Source: Hyunsoonleella aquatilis (lineage in GTDB: Bacteria > Bacteroidota > Bacteroidia > Flavobacteriales > Flavobacteriaceae). Taken from it: DNA of 64,000 bases. How positions within the stretch are numbered: position 1 is the stretch's first letter; the number at the start of each line of letters is the position of its first letter. The stretch covers positions 1,171,560 to 1,235,559 of the forward strand of contig NZ_JACNMF010000001.1 in the NCBI RefSeq assembly GCF_014270105.1, written 5' to 3'. Positions 34,544 to 44,878 of the stretch are shown piece after piece. The translations under genes were made by a program, and so were the position numbers. Under the pieces are notes generated by a model. The model was not told the origin of the DNA. It searched no databases and saw only the letters and a program-made list of their open reading frames with translations.

Positions 34544-37321
34544 ATGAACTACAACGATTACATCAAAGAAATTGAAGAAAGAAAAGCTCAGGGCTTGCAC
34601 CCTAAGCCAATAGATGGAGGTGAATTATTGAGTGAAATTATTACTCAAATTAAGGATGTAAATAATGCGCATCGTGAGGATTCTCTTAACTTTTTCATTT
34701 ATAATGTTTTGCCAGGTACAACTAGTGCGGCAGGGGTGAAAGCGAAGTTTTTAAAAGAGATTATTCTCGGTGAATCCGTAGTTGAAGAAATTACACCAAG
34801 TTTCGCTTTTGAACTATTGTCCCATATGAAAGGAGGGCCGTCTATCGAAGTACTTTTAGATTTAGTTTTAGAGCAAAAAGATTTAGATATAGCACAGAAG
34901 GCTGCAGAAGTTCTAAAAACTCAAGTTTTCTTGTACGAGGCAGACACCGAAAGACTCGAGGATGCCGTAAAGAAAGGTTGCCCTATCTCAAAAGGTATCA
35001 TTGAAAGTTACGCACAAGCGGAGTTCTTCACTAAATTACCTGAAGTTGAAGAGGAAATTCAGGTGGTGACATATATTGCTGGAGTAGGTGATATTTCTAC
35101 AGATTTGTTGTCTCCAGGAGCGGACGCGCACTCAAGATCAGATAGAGAATTGCACGGACAATGTATTTTTGAGCATAACAAAGATATGCAACAAGAAGTG
35201 TTGGCTTTAAAAGAGCAGCACCCTGATAAACGTGTGATGTTAATCGCTGAAAAGGGAACTATGGGCGTAGGGTCTTCAAGAATGTCTGGAGTAAACAATG
35301 TGGCGCTTTGGACAGGTATTTCATCTAGCCCATACGTGCCGTTTATCAATATTGCTCCAGTAATTGCTGGGACTAATGGAATTGCACCAATTTTCTTAAC
35401 AACTGTTGGCGTAACTGGAGGTATCGGAATCGACCTTAAAAACTGGGTGACTAAAAAGGATGCTGAAGGAAACACGATCTATGATGCTGATGGCGAGCCG
35501 GTATTAGAACAAGTATATTCTGTTGAAACAGGAACTGTTCTAACGATCAACACAAAAGAAAAGAAATTATATAACGGAGATCAAGAATTAAAAGATATCT
35601 CTGCGGCTTTAACGCCTCAAAAGATGGAGTTCATTAAGGCCGGAGGTTCTTATGCAGTGGTTTTCGGTAAAAAATTACAAACATTTGCATGCAAGGTTTT
35701 AGGTATAGATGTGCCTCAAGTATATGCGCCTTCTAAAGAAATTTCTATTGAAGGACAAGGTTTAACAGCGGTTGAAAAAATCTTCAACAAAAACGCTGTA
35801 GGAACCACTCCGGGGAAAACGTTACATACAGGGTCTAATGTTCGAGTTGAAGTGAACATTGTGGGATCTCAGGATACTACAGGATTAATGACATCTCAAG
35901 AGTTAGAAATGATGGCGGCGACAGTGGTTTCTCCTATTGTTGATGCTAGTTATCAATCGGGATGTCATACCGCTTCAGTATGGGATGATAGGTCAAAAGC
36001 GAATATTCCTAAGCTAATGAAGTTTATGAACGACTTCGGGTTAATCACGGCTCGCGATCCTAAAGGCGTTTACCATGCCATGACCGATGTAATCCATAAA
36101 GTATTAAATGATATTACAGTTGATGATTGGGATATTATCATTGGAGGGGACTCGCATACACGAATGTCTAAAGGTGTTGCTTTTGGTGCAGATTCCGGAA
36201 CTGTTGCTCTAGCATTGGCTACAGGTGAGGCTACCATGCCAATTCCAGAATCGGTAAAGGTAACCTTTAAAGGAAATATGAGGAGTTTCATGGATTTCCG
36301 TGATGTAGTACACGCCACTCAGCAACAAATGTTAAAGCAGTTTGGTGGTGAAAACGTATTCCAAGGAAGAATTATCGAGGTTCATATTGGTACTTTGACA
36401 TCAGATCAAGCCTTTACATTTACTGACTGGACCGCTGAAATGAAAGCTAAAGCATCTATCTGTATTTCAGAAGACGACACTTTAATCGAATCTTTAGAGA
36501 TTGCAAGAGATCGTATCCAAATCATGATTGAAAAAGGTATGGATAATGAAAATAAAGTGCTTCAAGGTTTAGTTGATAAAGCGAATACCAGAATTACAGA
36601 GGTTAAAACTGGAATCAAACCAGCCTTAAAGCCAGATGCTAATGCAAAGTATTATGCTGAGGTAGAAATTGACTTAGATGAAATTGCTGAGCCCATGATT
36701 GCCGACCCAGATGTAAACAATGATGATCCATCAAAACGTTATACGCACGATACGATCCGTCCATTATCTTACTACGGTGGTACTAAGCAAGTAGACTTAG
36801 GATTCGTTGGGTCTTGTATGGTTCATAAAGGAGATATGAAGATTTTGGCTCAAATGTTAAAGAACATTGAAGCGCAACATGGTAAAGTGGAGTTCAAAGC
36901 ACCGTTGGTTGTAGCACCTCCAACATATAACATTGTAGATGAGTTAAAGGAAGAAGGAGATTGGGAAGTATTGCAGAAGTACTCAGGTTTTGAGTTTGAC
37001 GATAGCGCACCAAAAGGTTTGGCTCGTACCAAGTATGAAAACATGCTGTATTTAGAGCGTCCGGGTTGTAACCTTTGTATGGGTAACCAAGAAAAGGCGG
37101 AACCGGGTGATACGGTAATGGCAACTTCTACGCGTTTGTTCCAAGGAAGAGTTGTAAAAGATTCTGGAGAGAAAAAAGGAGAGTCTCTATTATCTTCAAC
37201 GCCAGTAGTAGTGCTCTCTACTATTTTAGGAAGAACGCCTACAATGCAAGAATATGAAGCTGCAGTAGATGGTATTGTGTTGACCAAGTTTAAGCCATCA
37301 CAAAAAGAATTAGTAATGTAG
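34544..37321 (+). CDS. acnB: Bifunctional aconitate hydratase 2 / 2-methylisocitrate dehydratase
   Basis: A 925-residue AcnB. It has the AcnB-only N-terminal HEAT-like helical domain (IEERKAQGLHPKPIDGGELL is cited in part: AQGLHPKPIDGG), the swivel domain moved to the N-terminal side, and 4Fe-4S ligands in SGCHTASVWDD, DLGFVGSCMVHKGD and ERPGCNLCMGNQ. It interconverts citrate and isocitrate in the TCA cycle and can work on 2-methylcitrate; apo-AcnB can bind mRNA in other bacteria. It is followed by a terminator and then by a second aconitase gene on the same strand. Confidence 0.95.
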   Translation: MNYNDYIKEIEERKAQGLHPKPIDGGELLSEIITQIKDVNNAHREDSLNFFIYNVLPGTTSAAGVKAKFLKEIILGESVVEEITPSFAFELLSHMKGGPSIEVLLDLVLEQKDLDIAQKAAEVLKTQVFLYEADTERLEDAVKKGCPISKGIIESYAQAEFFTKLPEVEEEIQVVTYIAGVGDISTDLLSPGADAHSRSDRELHGQCIFEHNKDMQQEVLALKEQHPDKRVMLIAEKGTMGVGSSRMSGVNNVALWTGISSSPYVPFINIAPVIAGTNGIAPIFLTTVGVTGGIGIDLKNWVTKKDAEGNTIYDADGEPVLEQVYSVETGTVLTINTKEKKLYNGDQELKDISAALTPQKMEFIKAGGSYAVVFGKKLQTFACKVLGIDVPQVYAPSKEISIEGQGLTAVEKIFNKNAVGTTPGKTLHTGSNVRVEVNIVGSQDTTGLMTSQELEMMAATVVSPIVDASYQSGCHTASVWDDRSKANIPKLMKFMNDFGLITARDPKGVYHAMTDVIHKVLNDITVDDWDIIIGGDSHTRMSKGVAFGADSGTVALALATGEATMPIPESVKVTFKGNMRSFMDFRDVVHATQQQMLKQFGGENVFQGRIIEVHIGTLTSDQAFTFTDWTAEMKAKASICISEDDTLIESLEIARDRIQIMIEKGMDNENKVLQGLVDKANTRITEVKTGIKPALKPDANAKYYAEVEIDLDEIAEPMIADPDVNNDDPSKRYTHDTIRPLSYYGGTKQVDLGFVGSCMVHKGDMKILAQMLKNIEAQHGKVEFKAPLVVAPPTYNIVDELKEEGDWEVLQKYSGFEFDDSAPKGLARTKYENMLYLERPGCNLCMGNQEKAEPGDTVMATSTRLFQGRVVKDSGEKKGESLLSSTPVVVLSTILGRTPTMQEYEAAVDGIVLTKFKPSQKELVM

Positions 37322-37345
37322 TTCTTGAAAATTTTAAATAATAAG

Positions 37346-37376
37346 AAGCCTGAGTTTTAATGCTCAGGCTTTTTTA
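37346..37376 (+). terminator. Terminator after acnB
   Basis: Perfect 9-bp stem AAGCCTGAG/CTCAGGCTT with an 8-base loop and a T-run. Confidence 0.85.
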
Positions 37377-37528
37377 TTTCCACTAGTTTCATCTTGGAAT
37401 TGTTTAAAAGATAGATTTTGACAAAGTTGAAATAAACGAAGTCTATTTTTTGAATATAAAAACAGCCTCGTAATTTCGTATATTAGTGCAACTTAAAATA
37501 AACTACTAAAAATTAAAACGGATAATAT

Positions 37529-39796
37529 ATGGCATTTGATATTGAAATGATTAAGGGCGTTTACTCCAAAATGGCTAAAAACGTCGATAAAGCTCGTGAA
37601 GTTGTTGGAAAGCCATTGACGCTTTCTGAAAAAATATTATATAATCACTTATGGGATGGTACACCGGACAAGGCATTTGTTAGAGGAAAGGATTATGTGG
37701 ATTTTGCCCCGGATAGAATTGCATGTCAAGATGCTACAGCGCAAATGGCACTGTTACAATTTATGCAAGCAGGAAAGAGCAAAGTAGCCGTGCCCACAAC
37801 AGTGCATTGTGACCACTTGATCCAAGCCAAAGAAGGTGCCGCAACTGATTTAAAACACGCCAACAATGTAAGTAGTGAGGTGTTCAATTTTCTGGAATCA
37901 GTATCCAATAAATATGGTATCGGATTTTGGAAACCCGGAGCTGGAATTATCCATCAGGTGGTTCTGGAAAACTACGCATTCCCTGGCGGGATGATGATTG
38001 GTACGGATTCTCATACTGTAAATGCAGGAGGTTTGGGCATGGTAGCCATCGGTGTGGGCGGAGCAGATGCAGTGGATGTAATGGCAGGTATGGCTTGGGA
38101 ATTGAAGTTCCCCAAATTGATTGGTGTTAAGCTTACTGGCAAATTATCGGGTTGGACGGCACCAAAAGATGTGATCCTGAAAGTGGCTGAGATTCTTACT
38201 GTTAAAGGTGGGACCGGGGCCATAGTTGAATATTTTGGCCCGGGAGCATTAGCGATGTCTTGTACTGGTAAAGGCACCATTTGCAACATGGGTGCAGAGA
38301 TTGGTGCAACGACTTCAACCTTTGGTTATGACGATTCTATGGAGCGTTATTTAAAAGCTACGGATCGAGAAGATGTAGCCGAAGAAGCCAATAAAATTAG
38401 GGAATACTTAACTGCAGACCCTGAGGTTTATGCTAATCCTGAACAATATTTTGATCAATTGATAGAAATTAACCTATCAGAGTTGAGCCCATTGTTAAAT
38501 GGGCCATTCACTCCGGATTTATCCACTCCAGTAGGTTCTGAAATGACCGGTAAAGCTAAAGATAATGACTGGCCGATAAAAGTTGAGTGGGGATTGATTG
38601 GGTCTTGCACTAACTCTTCTTATGAAGATTTATCGCGAGCTTCATCAATTGCGCAACAGGCGTTGGATAAAGGTCTAAAAACCAAAGCTGAGTTTGGTAT
38701 TAACCCGGGTTCGGAACAGGTAAGATATACCGCCGAACGAGACGGTATCCTTCAAGTGTTTGAAAAACTGGACGCGAAAATATTTACTAATGCCTGCGGG
38801 CCATGTATCGGGCAGTGGGCAAGGTATAGCGACCCAAAAAACGCACCAAAAAATAGCATTGTACATTCCTTTAACCGAAACTTTGCGAAGCGTGCTGATG
38901 GAAATCCAAATACACACGCCTTTGTTGCTTCGCCCGAAATTACGGCGGCTATTGCCATAGCTGGGCGATTGGATTTTAATCCGATGAAGGATAGCCTTAT
39001 CAACGAAAATGGCGAAGAAGTGATGTTGGATGAGCCAACAGGATGGGAATTGCCTCCAAAAGGTTTCGACGTGAAGGATAATGGTTATTTAGAGCCAGAA
39101 GAGGATGGGAGTCATGTAAATGTTGTTGTAAATGAAACTTCAGAACGTTTACAGTTATTAACGCCATTTGAACCACTAGGTGATACCATTACCGGAGCAA
39201 AACTTTTGATTAAAGCTTTTGGAAAATGTACTACCGACCATATTTCCATGGCTGGGCCTTGGTTGCGCTTTAGAGGGCACTTGGATAACATTGCCAATAA
39301 TACCTTGATTGGAGCCGTTAATGCCTTTAATCAAAAAACCAACTTTGTAAAGAATCAATTAACTGGCGAATATGGCGGTGTGCCGGACGTACAGCGGCAA
39401 TATAAAAAGGCTGGTATAAAAACTATTGTAGTAGGGGATCATAATTATGGTGAAGGTTCTTCTCGTGAACATGCGGCAATGCAACCAAGACATTTAGGCG
39501 TTGCTGCTGTAATTGTAAAATCTTTTGCGCGTATTCACGAAACCAATCTTAAAAAGCAAGGGATGCTAGGTTTAACCTTTGCCAATGAGAATGATTACGA
39601 TTTAATTCAAGAAGACGATACTTTCAACTTCTTGGATTTAAACGAATTTGCACCAGACAAACAGTTGACTCTAGAGTTGGTGCATGTAGACGGAAGTAAA
39701 GATGCTATTAAGTTAAACCACTCATATAACGAAGCGCAAATTTCATGGTATAATGAAGGTTCTGCCCTTAATTTGATTAAGAAGCAAAATGCTTAA
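37529..39796 (+). CDS. Aconitate hydratase, mitochondrial-type
   Basis: A 755-residue aconitase of the AcnA/mitochondrial layout, with the swivel domain at the C-terminus. Seen are [22 protein letters not shown], the first cluster cysteine in [13 protein letters not shown], the other two in [12 protein letters not shown], the substrate-binding [14 protein letters not shown] and the C-terminal [21 protein letters not shown] (quoted in part: [18 protein letters not shown]). It does the same reaction as AcnB. It has its own terminator and probably its own promoter, so the two aconitases can be regulated apart. Confidence 0.94.
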   Translation: MAFDIEMIKGVYSKMAKNVDKAREVVGKPLTLSEKILYNHLWDGTPDKAFVRGKDYVDFAPDRIACQDATAQMALLQFMQAGKSKVAVPTTVHCDHLIQAKEGAATDLKHANNVSSEVFNFLESVSNKYGIGFWKPGAGIIHQVVLENYAFPGGMMIGTDSHTVNAGGLGMVAIGVGGADAVDVMAGMAWELKFPKLIGVKLTGKLSGWTAPKDVILKVAEILTVKGGTGAIVEYFGPGALAMSCTGKGTICNMGAEIGATTSTFGYDDSMERYLKATDREDVAEEANKIREYLTADPEVYANPEQYFDQLIEINLSELSPLLNGPFTPDLSTPVGSEMTGKAKDNDWPIKVEWGLIGSCTNSSYEDLSRASSIAQQALDKGLKTKAEFGINPGSEQVRYTAERDGILQVFEKLDAKIFTNACGPCIGQWARYSDPKNAPKNSIVHSFNRNFAKRADGNPNTHAFVASPEITAAIAIAGRLDFNPMKDSLINENGEEVMLDEPTGWELPPKGFDVKDNGYLEPEEDGSHVNVVVNETSERLQLLTPFEPLGDTITGAKLLIKAFGKCTTDHISMAGPWLRFRGHLDNIANNTLIGAVNAFNQKTNFVKNQLTGEYGGVPDVQRQYKKAGIKTIVVGDHNYGEGSSREHAAMQPRHLGVAAVIVKSFARIHETNLKKQGMLGLTFANENDYDLIQEDDTFNFLDLNEFAPDKQLTLELVHVDGSKDAIKLNHSYNEAQISWYNEGSALNLIKKQNA

Positions 39797-39810
39797 TTTG
39801 ATTTAAATAA

Positions 39811-39850
39811 AAAACCTGCAAGGCATTTTATTGCTCTTGCAGGTTTTTTA
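39811..39850 (+). terminator. Terminator after the second aconitase gene
   Basis: A 12-bp perfect stem AAAACCTGCAAG/CTTGCAGGTTTT with a 13-base loop and a T-run; the A-rich left side also lets it serve the convergent beta-barrel gene. Confidence 0.85.
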
Positions 39851-39867
39851 TTTAAATTATATTTCCA

Positions 39868-40515
39868 CTATAGCAATAGGGACAAACTCAAAATTAATTG
39901 GTCCGGCCTGGTGTCCAAACGACTTCTATCATTGGGATTAGGATTTATAATATTGTTGTTGATAAAAGTAGCTTCATTATTACTAAAGCCCCTTTCGTAT
40001 CTCAAATCTATACCCAATTTTTTTAGATTAAATCCGATGCCAAAATTAAGCCCAACAGAAAAATCGTTCTCAATATCACCTATGGTGATACCATCAAATT
40101 CGGTATCCAAAATATACTGAAACGCCGGCCCACCAAAGACGCTGAGGGGACCAATTACTTTGGCACCAACTAAAATTGGGGCATCCAATTTTTGCATTTT
40201 AAAATCATTACTGTTGTATTCACTTTTTGTACTGGTGTACATTAGCTCTGGTCTTAGGTATACTTTCTTGCCAATTTTTCCAAATAGCCCAACATGAAAA
40301 CCTACGTTTCTATCTGGATTCTGGGCATTATCGCCAATCGATTCAACGTAATCTCCGTTGGCGTTATAGTTTAATCCTCCTTTTAGACCTATGCCTGTTT
40401 GGGTTTGGGCAAAGCCGGAGATAGTTGTTAAAATCAGGGCGATAACGAGCAATATCAATTTTCCTTTAGAGATATGGGTTTTCAACTCTCTTTTTAATTC
40501 ATGTGTGTTCTTCAT
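39868..40515 (-). CDS. Outer-membrane beta-barrel protein (PorT/OMP_b-brl family)
   Basis: A 215-residue protein. After about 20 charged residues a signal peptide (LILLVIALILTTISGFAQ) leads into an eight-stranded barrel: GIGLKGGLNYNANGD, VGFHVGLFGKIGKKVYLRPELMYTS, LSVFGGPAFQY, LNFGIGFNLKKLGIDLRYERGF, ending in the aromatic-poor QLILSLSLLL. Such proteins belong to the large PorT-like Bacteroidota group of unknown individual function. A shorter start is possible because the N-terminus before the signal is unusually long; the ATG at 40515 is the only ATG ahead of it. Confidence 0.85.
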   Translation of the reverse strand: MKNTHELKRELKTHISKGKLILLVIALILTTISGFAQTQTGIGLKGGLNYNANGDYVESIGDNAQNPDRNVGFHVGLFGKIGKKVYLRPELMYTSTKSEYNSNDFKMQKLDAPILVGAKVIGPLSVFGGPAFQYILDTEFDGITIGDIENDFSVGLNFGIGFNLKKLGIDLRYERGFSNNEATFINNNIINPNPNDRSRLDTRPDQLILSLSLLL

Positions 40516-40623
40516 AATTATTCGTTTTAAGATTTGAAGTTTAATATCAAAAACGTTGCCAAAAGCCTTTTATTCTTTTACAATGGATTTTTTTAAGCAT
40601 GGGGGCGAAAAATATAAGAATTA

Positions 40624-40656
40624 AAAAAGGGCTCATTTTATAAAAACGAACCCTTC
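40624..40656 (-). terminator. Terminator of the transketolase operon
   Basis: On the minus strand AAGGGTTC pairs with GAGCCCTT (one G-T pair), followed by a T-run. Confidence 0.65.
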
Positions 40657-40678
40657 AAAATTTTGTCAGGAATTAATC

Positions 40679-41632
40679 CTATTTCCTTTGGATAACAACT
40701 TTCGCTCTTTCTACAATAGATGCGCTGTTCAAGCCATATTTTTCCATTAACTGTGCAGGAGTTCCAGATTCCCCAAAAGTGTCGTTGGTCCCAATAAATT
40801 CCTGCGGAGCAGGGTTGTTCAAAGTCAAGGTACGTGCTACACTTTCTCCTAGTCCACCCAAGATATTGTGTTCCTCAGCCGTTACTAAGCATCCTGTTTT
40901 AGCCACTGATTTAAGAATTGCCTCCTCATCCAAAGGTTTAATTGTATGTATATTGATAACTTCTGCAGATATGCCTTGCTGATCTAATACTTTGGAGGCT
41001 TCAAGTGCTTCCCATACCAAATGGCCTGTAGCTATTATGGTTACGTCATTGCCTTCTGTCAATTTTATGGCTTTACCGATTTCAAAAGTTTGGTCGGCAG
41101 GTGTAAAAATAGGTACAGATGGTCTTCCAAAACGCAGATAAACTGGTCCAACATGGTCCGCAATAGCTATGGTAGCCGCTTTGGTTTGGTTGTAGTCACA
41201 TGGGTTTATTACCGTCATACCGGGTAGCATTTTCATCATACCAATATCTTCAAGTATTTGATGAGTTGCTCCATCTTCACCTAGAGTTAATCCAGCGTGA
41301 GACGCACAAATTTTCACATTTTTACCCGAATAGGCAATTGATTGACGGATTTGGTCGTAAACCCTACCTGTTGAGAAATTAGCAAATGTTCCTGTGAACG
41401 GAATCTTTCCGCCAATCGTCAAACCTGCCGCAATCCCCATCATATTGGCTTCCGCAATTCCTATTTGAAAGAAACGCTCAGGGTTTTCTTTTATGAACTC
41501 GTTCATTTTTAAAGAACCGATTAAATCCGCACAAAGTGCAACCACATTAGGGTTGGTTCTTCCCAATTCGGCCAGTCCAGCTCCAAAACCACTTCTTGTA
41601 TCTTTCTTCTCTGTATAAGTGTATGTTTTCAT
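40679..41632 (-). CDS. Transketolase, C-terminal subunit
   Basis: A 317-residue protein equal to the pyrimidine-binding and C-terminal domains of transketolase: [39 protein letters not shown] with the cofactor-activating Glu, [20 protein letters not shown], and the C-terminal Rossmann-like part [15 protein letters not shown]. It needs the N-terminal subunit, encoded directly upstream on the same strand with 17 bases between, to make a thiamine-diphosphate enzyme of the pentose phosphate pathway. Confidence 0.95.
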   Translation of the reverse strand: MKTYTYTEKKDTRSGFGAGLAELGRTNPNVVALCADLIGSLKMNEFIKENPERFFQIGIAEANMMGIAAGLTIGGKIPFTGTFANFSTGRVYDQIRQSIAYSGKNVKICASHAGLTLGEDGATHQILEDIGMMKMLPGMTVINPCDYNQTKAATIAIADHVGPVYLRFGRPSVPIFTPADQTFEIGKAIKLTEGNDVTIIATGHLVWEALEASKVLDQQGISAEVINIHTIKPLDEEAILKSVAKTGCLVTAEEHNILGGLGESVARTLTLNNPAPQEFIGTNDTFGESGTPAQLMEKYGLNSASIVERAKVVIQRK

Positions 41633-41649
41633 TTTCCTTGTGTAAGTGG

Positions 41650-42495
41650 TTAGTAATCGCCTAAGGTTTCAGGGTTTTGCTCCAAACCAATCGCTAATTG
41701 CTCATCGTTTGGTGCTTTCCCGTGCCATGCATGGGTATGCATCATAAAATCCACACCATTACCCATTACGGTGGTTAATAAAACACAAACTGGCTTTCCT
41801 TTTCCCGTTTGGGCTTTCGCTTTTTTCATGCCTTCAATCACCGCTTCCAGGTTATTACCGTCCTTAATTTCCAAAACGAGCCAGCCGAAAGCTTCAAACT
41901 TTGCTTTTAGGTCTCCCATTGGTAAGACATCATTGGTAGCACCATCGATTTGCTGTCCGTTGTAATCCACTGTGGAAATCAAATTGTCCACATTATTACC
42001 GGCGGCATACATAATTGCTTCCCAATTTTGACCCTCTTGTAATTCCCCATCACCGTGCAAGGAATACACAATTTTATCATCGTTGTTCAATTTTTTGGCT
42101 TGTGCCGCACCAATTGCAACGGACATACCTTGACCCAAAGAACCTGAGGCAATTCTAACTCCCGGTAAGCCCTCGTGGGTTGTAGGGTGTCCTTGTAAAC
42201 GGGAATCAATCAATCTAAAGGTGCTCAATTCCTCAACTGGAAAGTACCCCGCTCTGGCCAGAACACTATAGAAAACTGGAGAAATATGACCATTGGACAA
42301 GAAGAACAAATCCTCACCTATCCCGTCCATATCAAATGAGTTTTTGGTTTCCATGAGTTCGTTGTAAAGCGCAACGAAAAATTCAGTACAGCCCAAAGAA
42401 CCTCCAGGGTGCCCGGAATTCACTTTGTGTACCTGTCTTAAGATATCCCTTCGCACCTGCGTACAAATATCTTCTAAGTGTTTAATGTCTGGCAT
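41650..42495 (-). CDS. Transketolase, N-terminal subunit
   Basis: A 281-residue protein carrying the pyrophosphate-binding domain: [51 protein letters not shown], the GDG(E)LQEGQNWEA and NN... thiamine diphosphate motif ([17 protein letters not shown]), and [18 protein letters not shown]. The ATG at 42495 is chosen: it directly precedes the conserved [13 protein letters not shown] and lies 25 bases behind a perfect promoter; the frame is open further up only to a TTG inside the promoter. Forms the enzyme with the neighbouring C-terminal subunit. Confidence 0.95.
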   Translation of the reverse strand: MPDIKHLEDICTQVRRDILRQVHKVNSGHPGGSLGCTEFFVALYNELMETKNSFDMDGIGEDLFFLSNGHISPVFYSVLARAGYFPVEELSTFRLIDSRLQGHPTTHEGLPGVRIASGSLGQGMSVAIGAAQAKKLNNDDKIVYSLHGDGELQEGQNWEAIMYAAGNNVDNLISTVDYNGQQIDGATNDVLPMGDLKAKFEAFGWLVLEIKDGNNLEAVIEGMKKAKAQTGKGKPVCVLLTTVMGNGVDFMMHTHAWHGKAPNDEQLAIGLEQNPETLGDY

Positions 42496-42519
42496 GCTAA
42501 ATGATTGTTTTTTGCCCGA

Positions 42520-42550
42520 CAAAAATAGGAGATTAGAATAGTTTTACAAA
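42520..42550 (-). promoter_or_regulatory. Promoter of the transketolase operon
   Basis: On the minus strand TTTG (42550-42547) and TATTTTTG (42527-42520) with exactly 19 bases between. Confidence 0.8.
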
Positions 42551-42630
42551 GTATAACTGGCGCAATTATTTTCATTTTCACGAAACCTTTAAGTACTGTT
42601 AATAAGTTTATTTTTTTGATATAAAATATG

Positions 42631-42638
42631 TAGGTTTG
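42631..42638 (+). promoter_or_regulatory. -7 box of tgt
   Basis: TAGGTTTG, a TAnnTTTG match, 19 bases before the tgt ATG; the -33 part is unclear. Confidence 0.5.
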
Positions 42639-42657
42639 CGCACCGGTTATTAGGCTT

Positions 42658-43788
42658 ATGAAATTCGATTTAGCTCAAAAAGATGCCCAAAGTAAAGCTA
42701 GGGCAGGTCAGATTACCACGGATCACGGTGTGATTGAAACCCCTATTTTTATGCCCGTTGGCACTGTTGGCACTGTAAAAGGCGTGCACCAACGCGAGCT
42801 TAAAGATGATATAAACCCAGATATCATTTTGGGAAATACCTATCACCTTTATTTGAGGCCACAAACCGATATCATCGAAAAGGCCGGCGGACTGCATGAG
42901 TTTATGAATTGGGATAGAAATATCTTGACAGATTCTGGGGGCTATCAGGTGTATTCGCTTTCCGCAAATAGAAAGATAAAAGAAGAGGGCGTAAAATTCA
43001 AATCTCATATTGATGGAAGTTACCATGTTTTTACACCAGAAAATGTTATGGAAATCCAGCGCTGTATAGGCGCTGACATTATAATGGCGTTTGATGAATG
43101 CACACCTTACCCCTGTGATTATAATTATGCCAAACGTTCCATGCAAATGACACATCGTTGGTTGGACAGATGTATCAATCATCTAGAAAAAACGCCATTA
43201 AAATATGATTACGATCAAGCTTTTTTTCCAATAGTTCAGGGGAGTACTTACAAGGATTTACGAATTCAATCGGCCGAGTATATTGCGAATGCTGGTGCCA
43301 TAGGCAATGCTATTGGTGGACTTTCCGTCGGGGAGCCTGCCGAAGAAATGTATGCCATGACCGAAGTGGTTTGCAACGTTTTGCCTGAAGATAAGCCAAG
43401 ATATTTAATGGGTGTGGGCACACCAATCAATATTCTAGAAAATATTGCGTTAGGTATTGATATGTTTGACTGCGTAATGCCTACCCGTAATGCTAGAAAC
43501 GGCATGTTGTTTACGGCCCATGGCACCATCAATATCAAAAACAAAAAGTGGGAGGACGATTTTTCGCCTATCGATGAGATGGGTATTACTTTTGTGGATA
43601 CCGAATATAGTAAAGCCTATTTAAAGCATTTGTTTTCAGTTAACGAATTGTTGGGCAAGCAAATCGCCACTATTCATAATTTAGGATTTTATTTATGGTT
43701 GGTTCGCGAAGCGAGAAAGCATATATTAGCAGGGGATTTTGCGTCATGGAAAAGTATGATGGTAAAACAAATGGACAAACGATTATAG
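42658..43788 (+). CDS. tgt: tRNA-guanine transglycosylase
   Basis: A 376-residue TGT that exchanges guanine for preQ1 at the wobble position of GUN-anticodon tRNAs (queuosine pathway). Seen are MPVGTVGTVKGV, the general base Asp92 in TDSGGYQVYSL, FDECTP, GGLSVGEP and the nucleophile Asp271 in GIDMFDCVMPTRNARNG. The C-terminal zinc site normally formed by CxCxxC and a His is not there: between about residues 305 and 340 there is no Cys, although the following TIHNLGF is kept. Its stop is followed 13 bases later by the LptF/G-type permease gene. Confidence 0.95.
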   Translation: MKFDLAQKDAQSKARAGQITTDHGVIETPIFMPVGTVGTVKGVHQRELKDDINPDIILGNTYHLYLRPQTDIIEKAGGLHEFMNWDRNILTDSGGYQVYSLSANRKIKEEGVKFKSHIDGSYHVFTPENVMEIQRCIGADIIMAFDECTPYPCDYNYAKRSMQMTHRWLDRCINHLEKTPLKYDYDQAFFPIVQGSTYKDLRIQSAEYIANAGAIGNAIGGLSVGEPAEEMYAMTEVVCNVLPEDKPRYLMGVGTPINILENIALGIDMFDCVMPTRNARNGMLFTAHGTINIKNKKWEDDFSPIDEMGITFVDTEYSKAYLKHLFSVNELLGKQIATIHNLGFYLWLVREARKHILAGDFASWKSMMVKQMDKRL

Positions 43789-43801
43789 CGAATTTCTTTA
43801 G

Positions 43802-44878
43802 GTGAAGATATTAGATTGGTACATATTAAAGAGGTATTTATTTACCTTCATCATGATGCTTTTGCTGTTTATTCCAATTGGAATTACGGTGAATCTGGCT
43901 GAAAAAATCGGGAAGATTTTAGATAATAATGTGCCTTTTAATGAGGTGGCCCTTTTCTATCTGGATTTTACGATTTATTTCGCAAACCTACTATTTCCCC
44001 TATTCTTATTTTTATCGGTGATTTGGTTTACTTCAAAGTTGGCCAATAATACGGAGATCGTGGCTTTTTTGAGTTCAGGAGTTTCGTTTTCAAGATTTTT
44101 ACGGCCCTATTTGTACGGAGCCACTATTACTGCCTTTTTCGCGTTGATTTTAGGTTTGTTTTTGGCCCCTGAGGCCAGTAAAGGTTTTAATGAGTTTGAC
44201 TACAAATACTTCAAAAGAGGGCGAAGTGCCACGGATAACAAAAACGTTTTTCGACAAATTAACGAAAACGATTATATCTATGTGAGTAGTTTTAATTCTA
44301 AAAGTAAAACAGGTCAAAACTTTACACTTGAGCATTTTGAGGACAACAAATTGACTACGAAAATTAGCGCCAGAAGCATCCGATACGTTGAAGCGGATAC
44401 AACTTACAGATTGATTGATTACGTAAAACGAAACATTGGTGAGTTGACTGATACCTTGGAAATTGAAAGGCGCAAAGACACGTTGTTTACTTTTGACGTG
44501 GCGGACTTGACACCGGTTATTTATATTGCTGAAACGTTGTCCTATTCCGAATTGACTGATTTTATTGCTAAAGAAGAGGCAAGAGGCTCTTCCAATATTG
44601 GCCGTTATAAATTAGTGCTCTATAGAAAATGGAGTTTGCCCGTATCCATATTTATATTAACGATTATCGCAGTGGCAGTATCTTCCATTAAAAGACGAGG
44701 CGGTATGGGGGTAAACCTAGCTCTCGGAATATGTATCGCTATGGTGTTTATCTTTTTCGATAAAATTTTTGGGGTGATGGCTCAGCAGTCTGACTTTCCA
44801 CCTGTTATTGCAGTCTGGTTTCCTAATATCATTTTTGGTATTTTAGCTGTATATCTTCTGTACAATGCCAAACGCTAA
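43802..44878 (+). CDS. LptF/LptG-family permease (YjgP/YjgQ)
   Basis: A 358-residue membrane protein starting at GTG 43802. Three transmembrane helices at the N-terminus (LDWYILKRYLFTFIMMLLLF; LFPLFLFLSVIWFTSKLANN; the following segment EIVAFLSSGVSFSRFLRPY is the conserved family motif), a periplasmic beta-jellyroll domain at about 120-260, and three C-terminal helices. It belongs to the LptBFG transporter that extracts LPS from the inner membrane; whether it is LptF or LptG cannot be decided here. Overlaps the EamA gene by 14 bases. Confidence 0.93.
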   Translation: MKILDWYILKRYLFTFIMMLLLFIPIGITVNLAEKIGKILDNNVPFNEVALFYLDFTIYFANLLFPLFLFLSVIWFTSKLANNTEIVAFLSSGVSFSRFLRPYLYGATITAFFALILGLFLAPEASKGFNEFDYKYFKRGRSATDNKNVFRQINENDYIYVSSFNSKSKTGQNFTLEHFEDNKLTTKISARSIRYVEADTTYRLIDYVKRNIGELTDTLEIERRKDTLFTFDVADLTPVIYIAETLSYSELTDFIAKEEARGSSNIGRYKLVLYRKWSLPVSIFILTIIAVAVSSIKRRGGMGVNLALGICIAMVFIFFDKIFGVMAQQSDFPPVIAVWFPNIIFGILAVYLLYNAKR

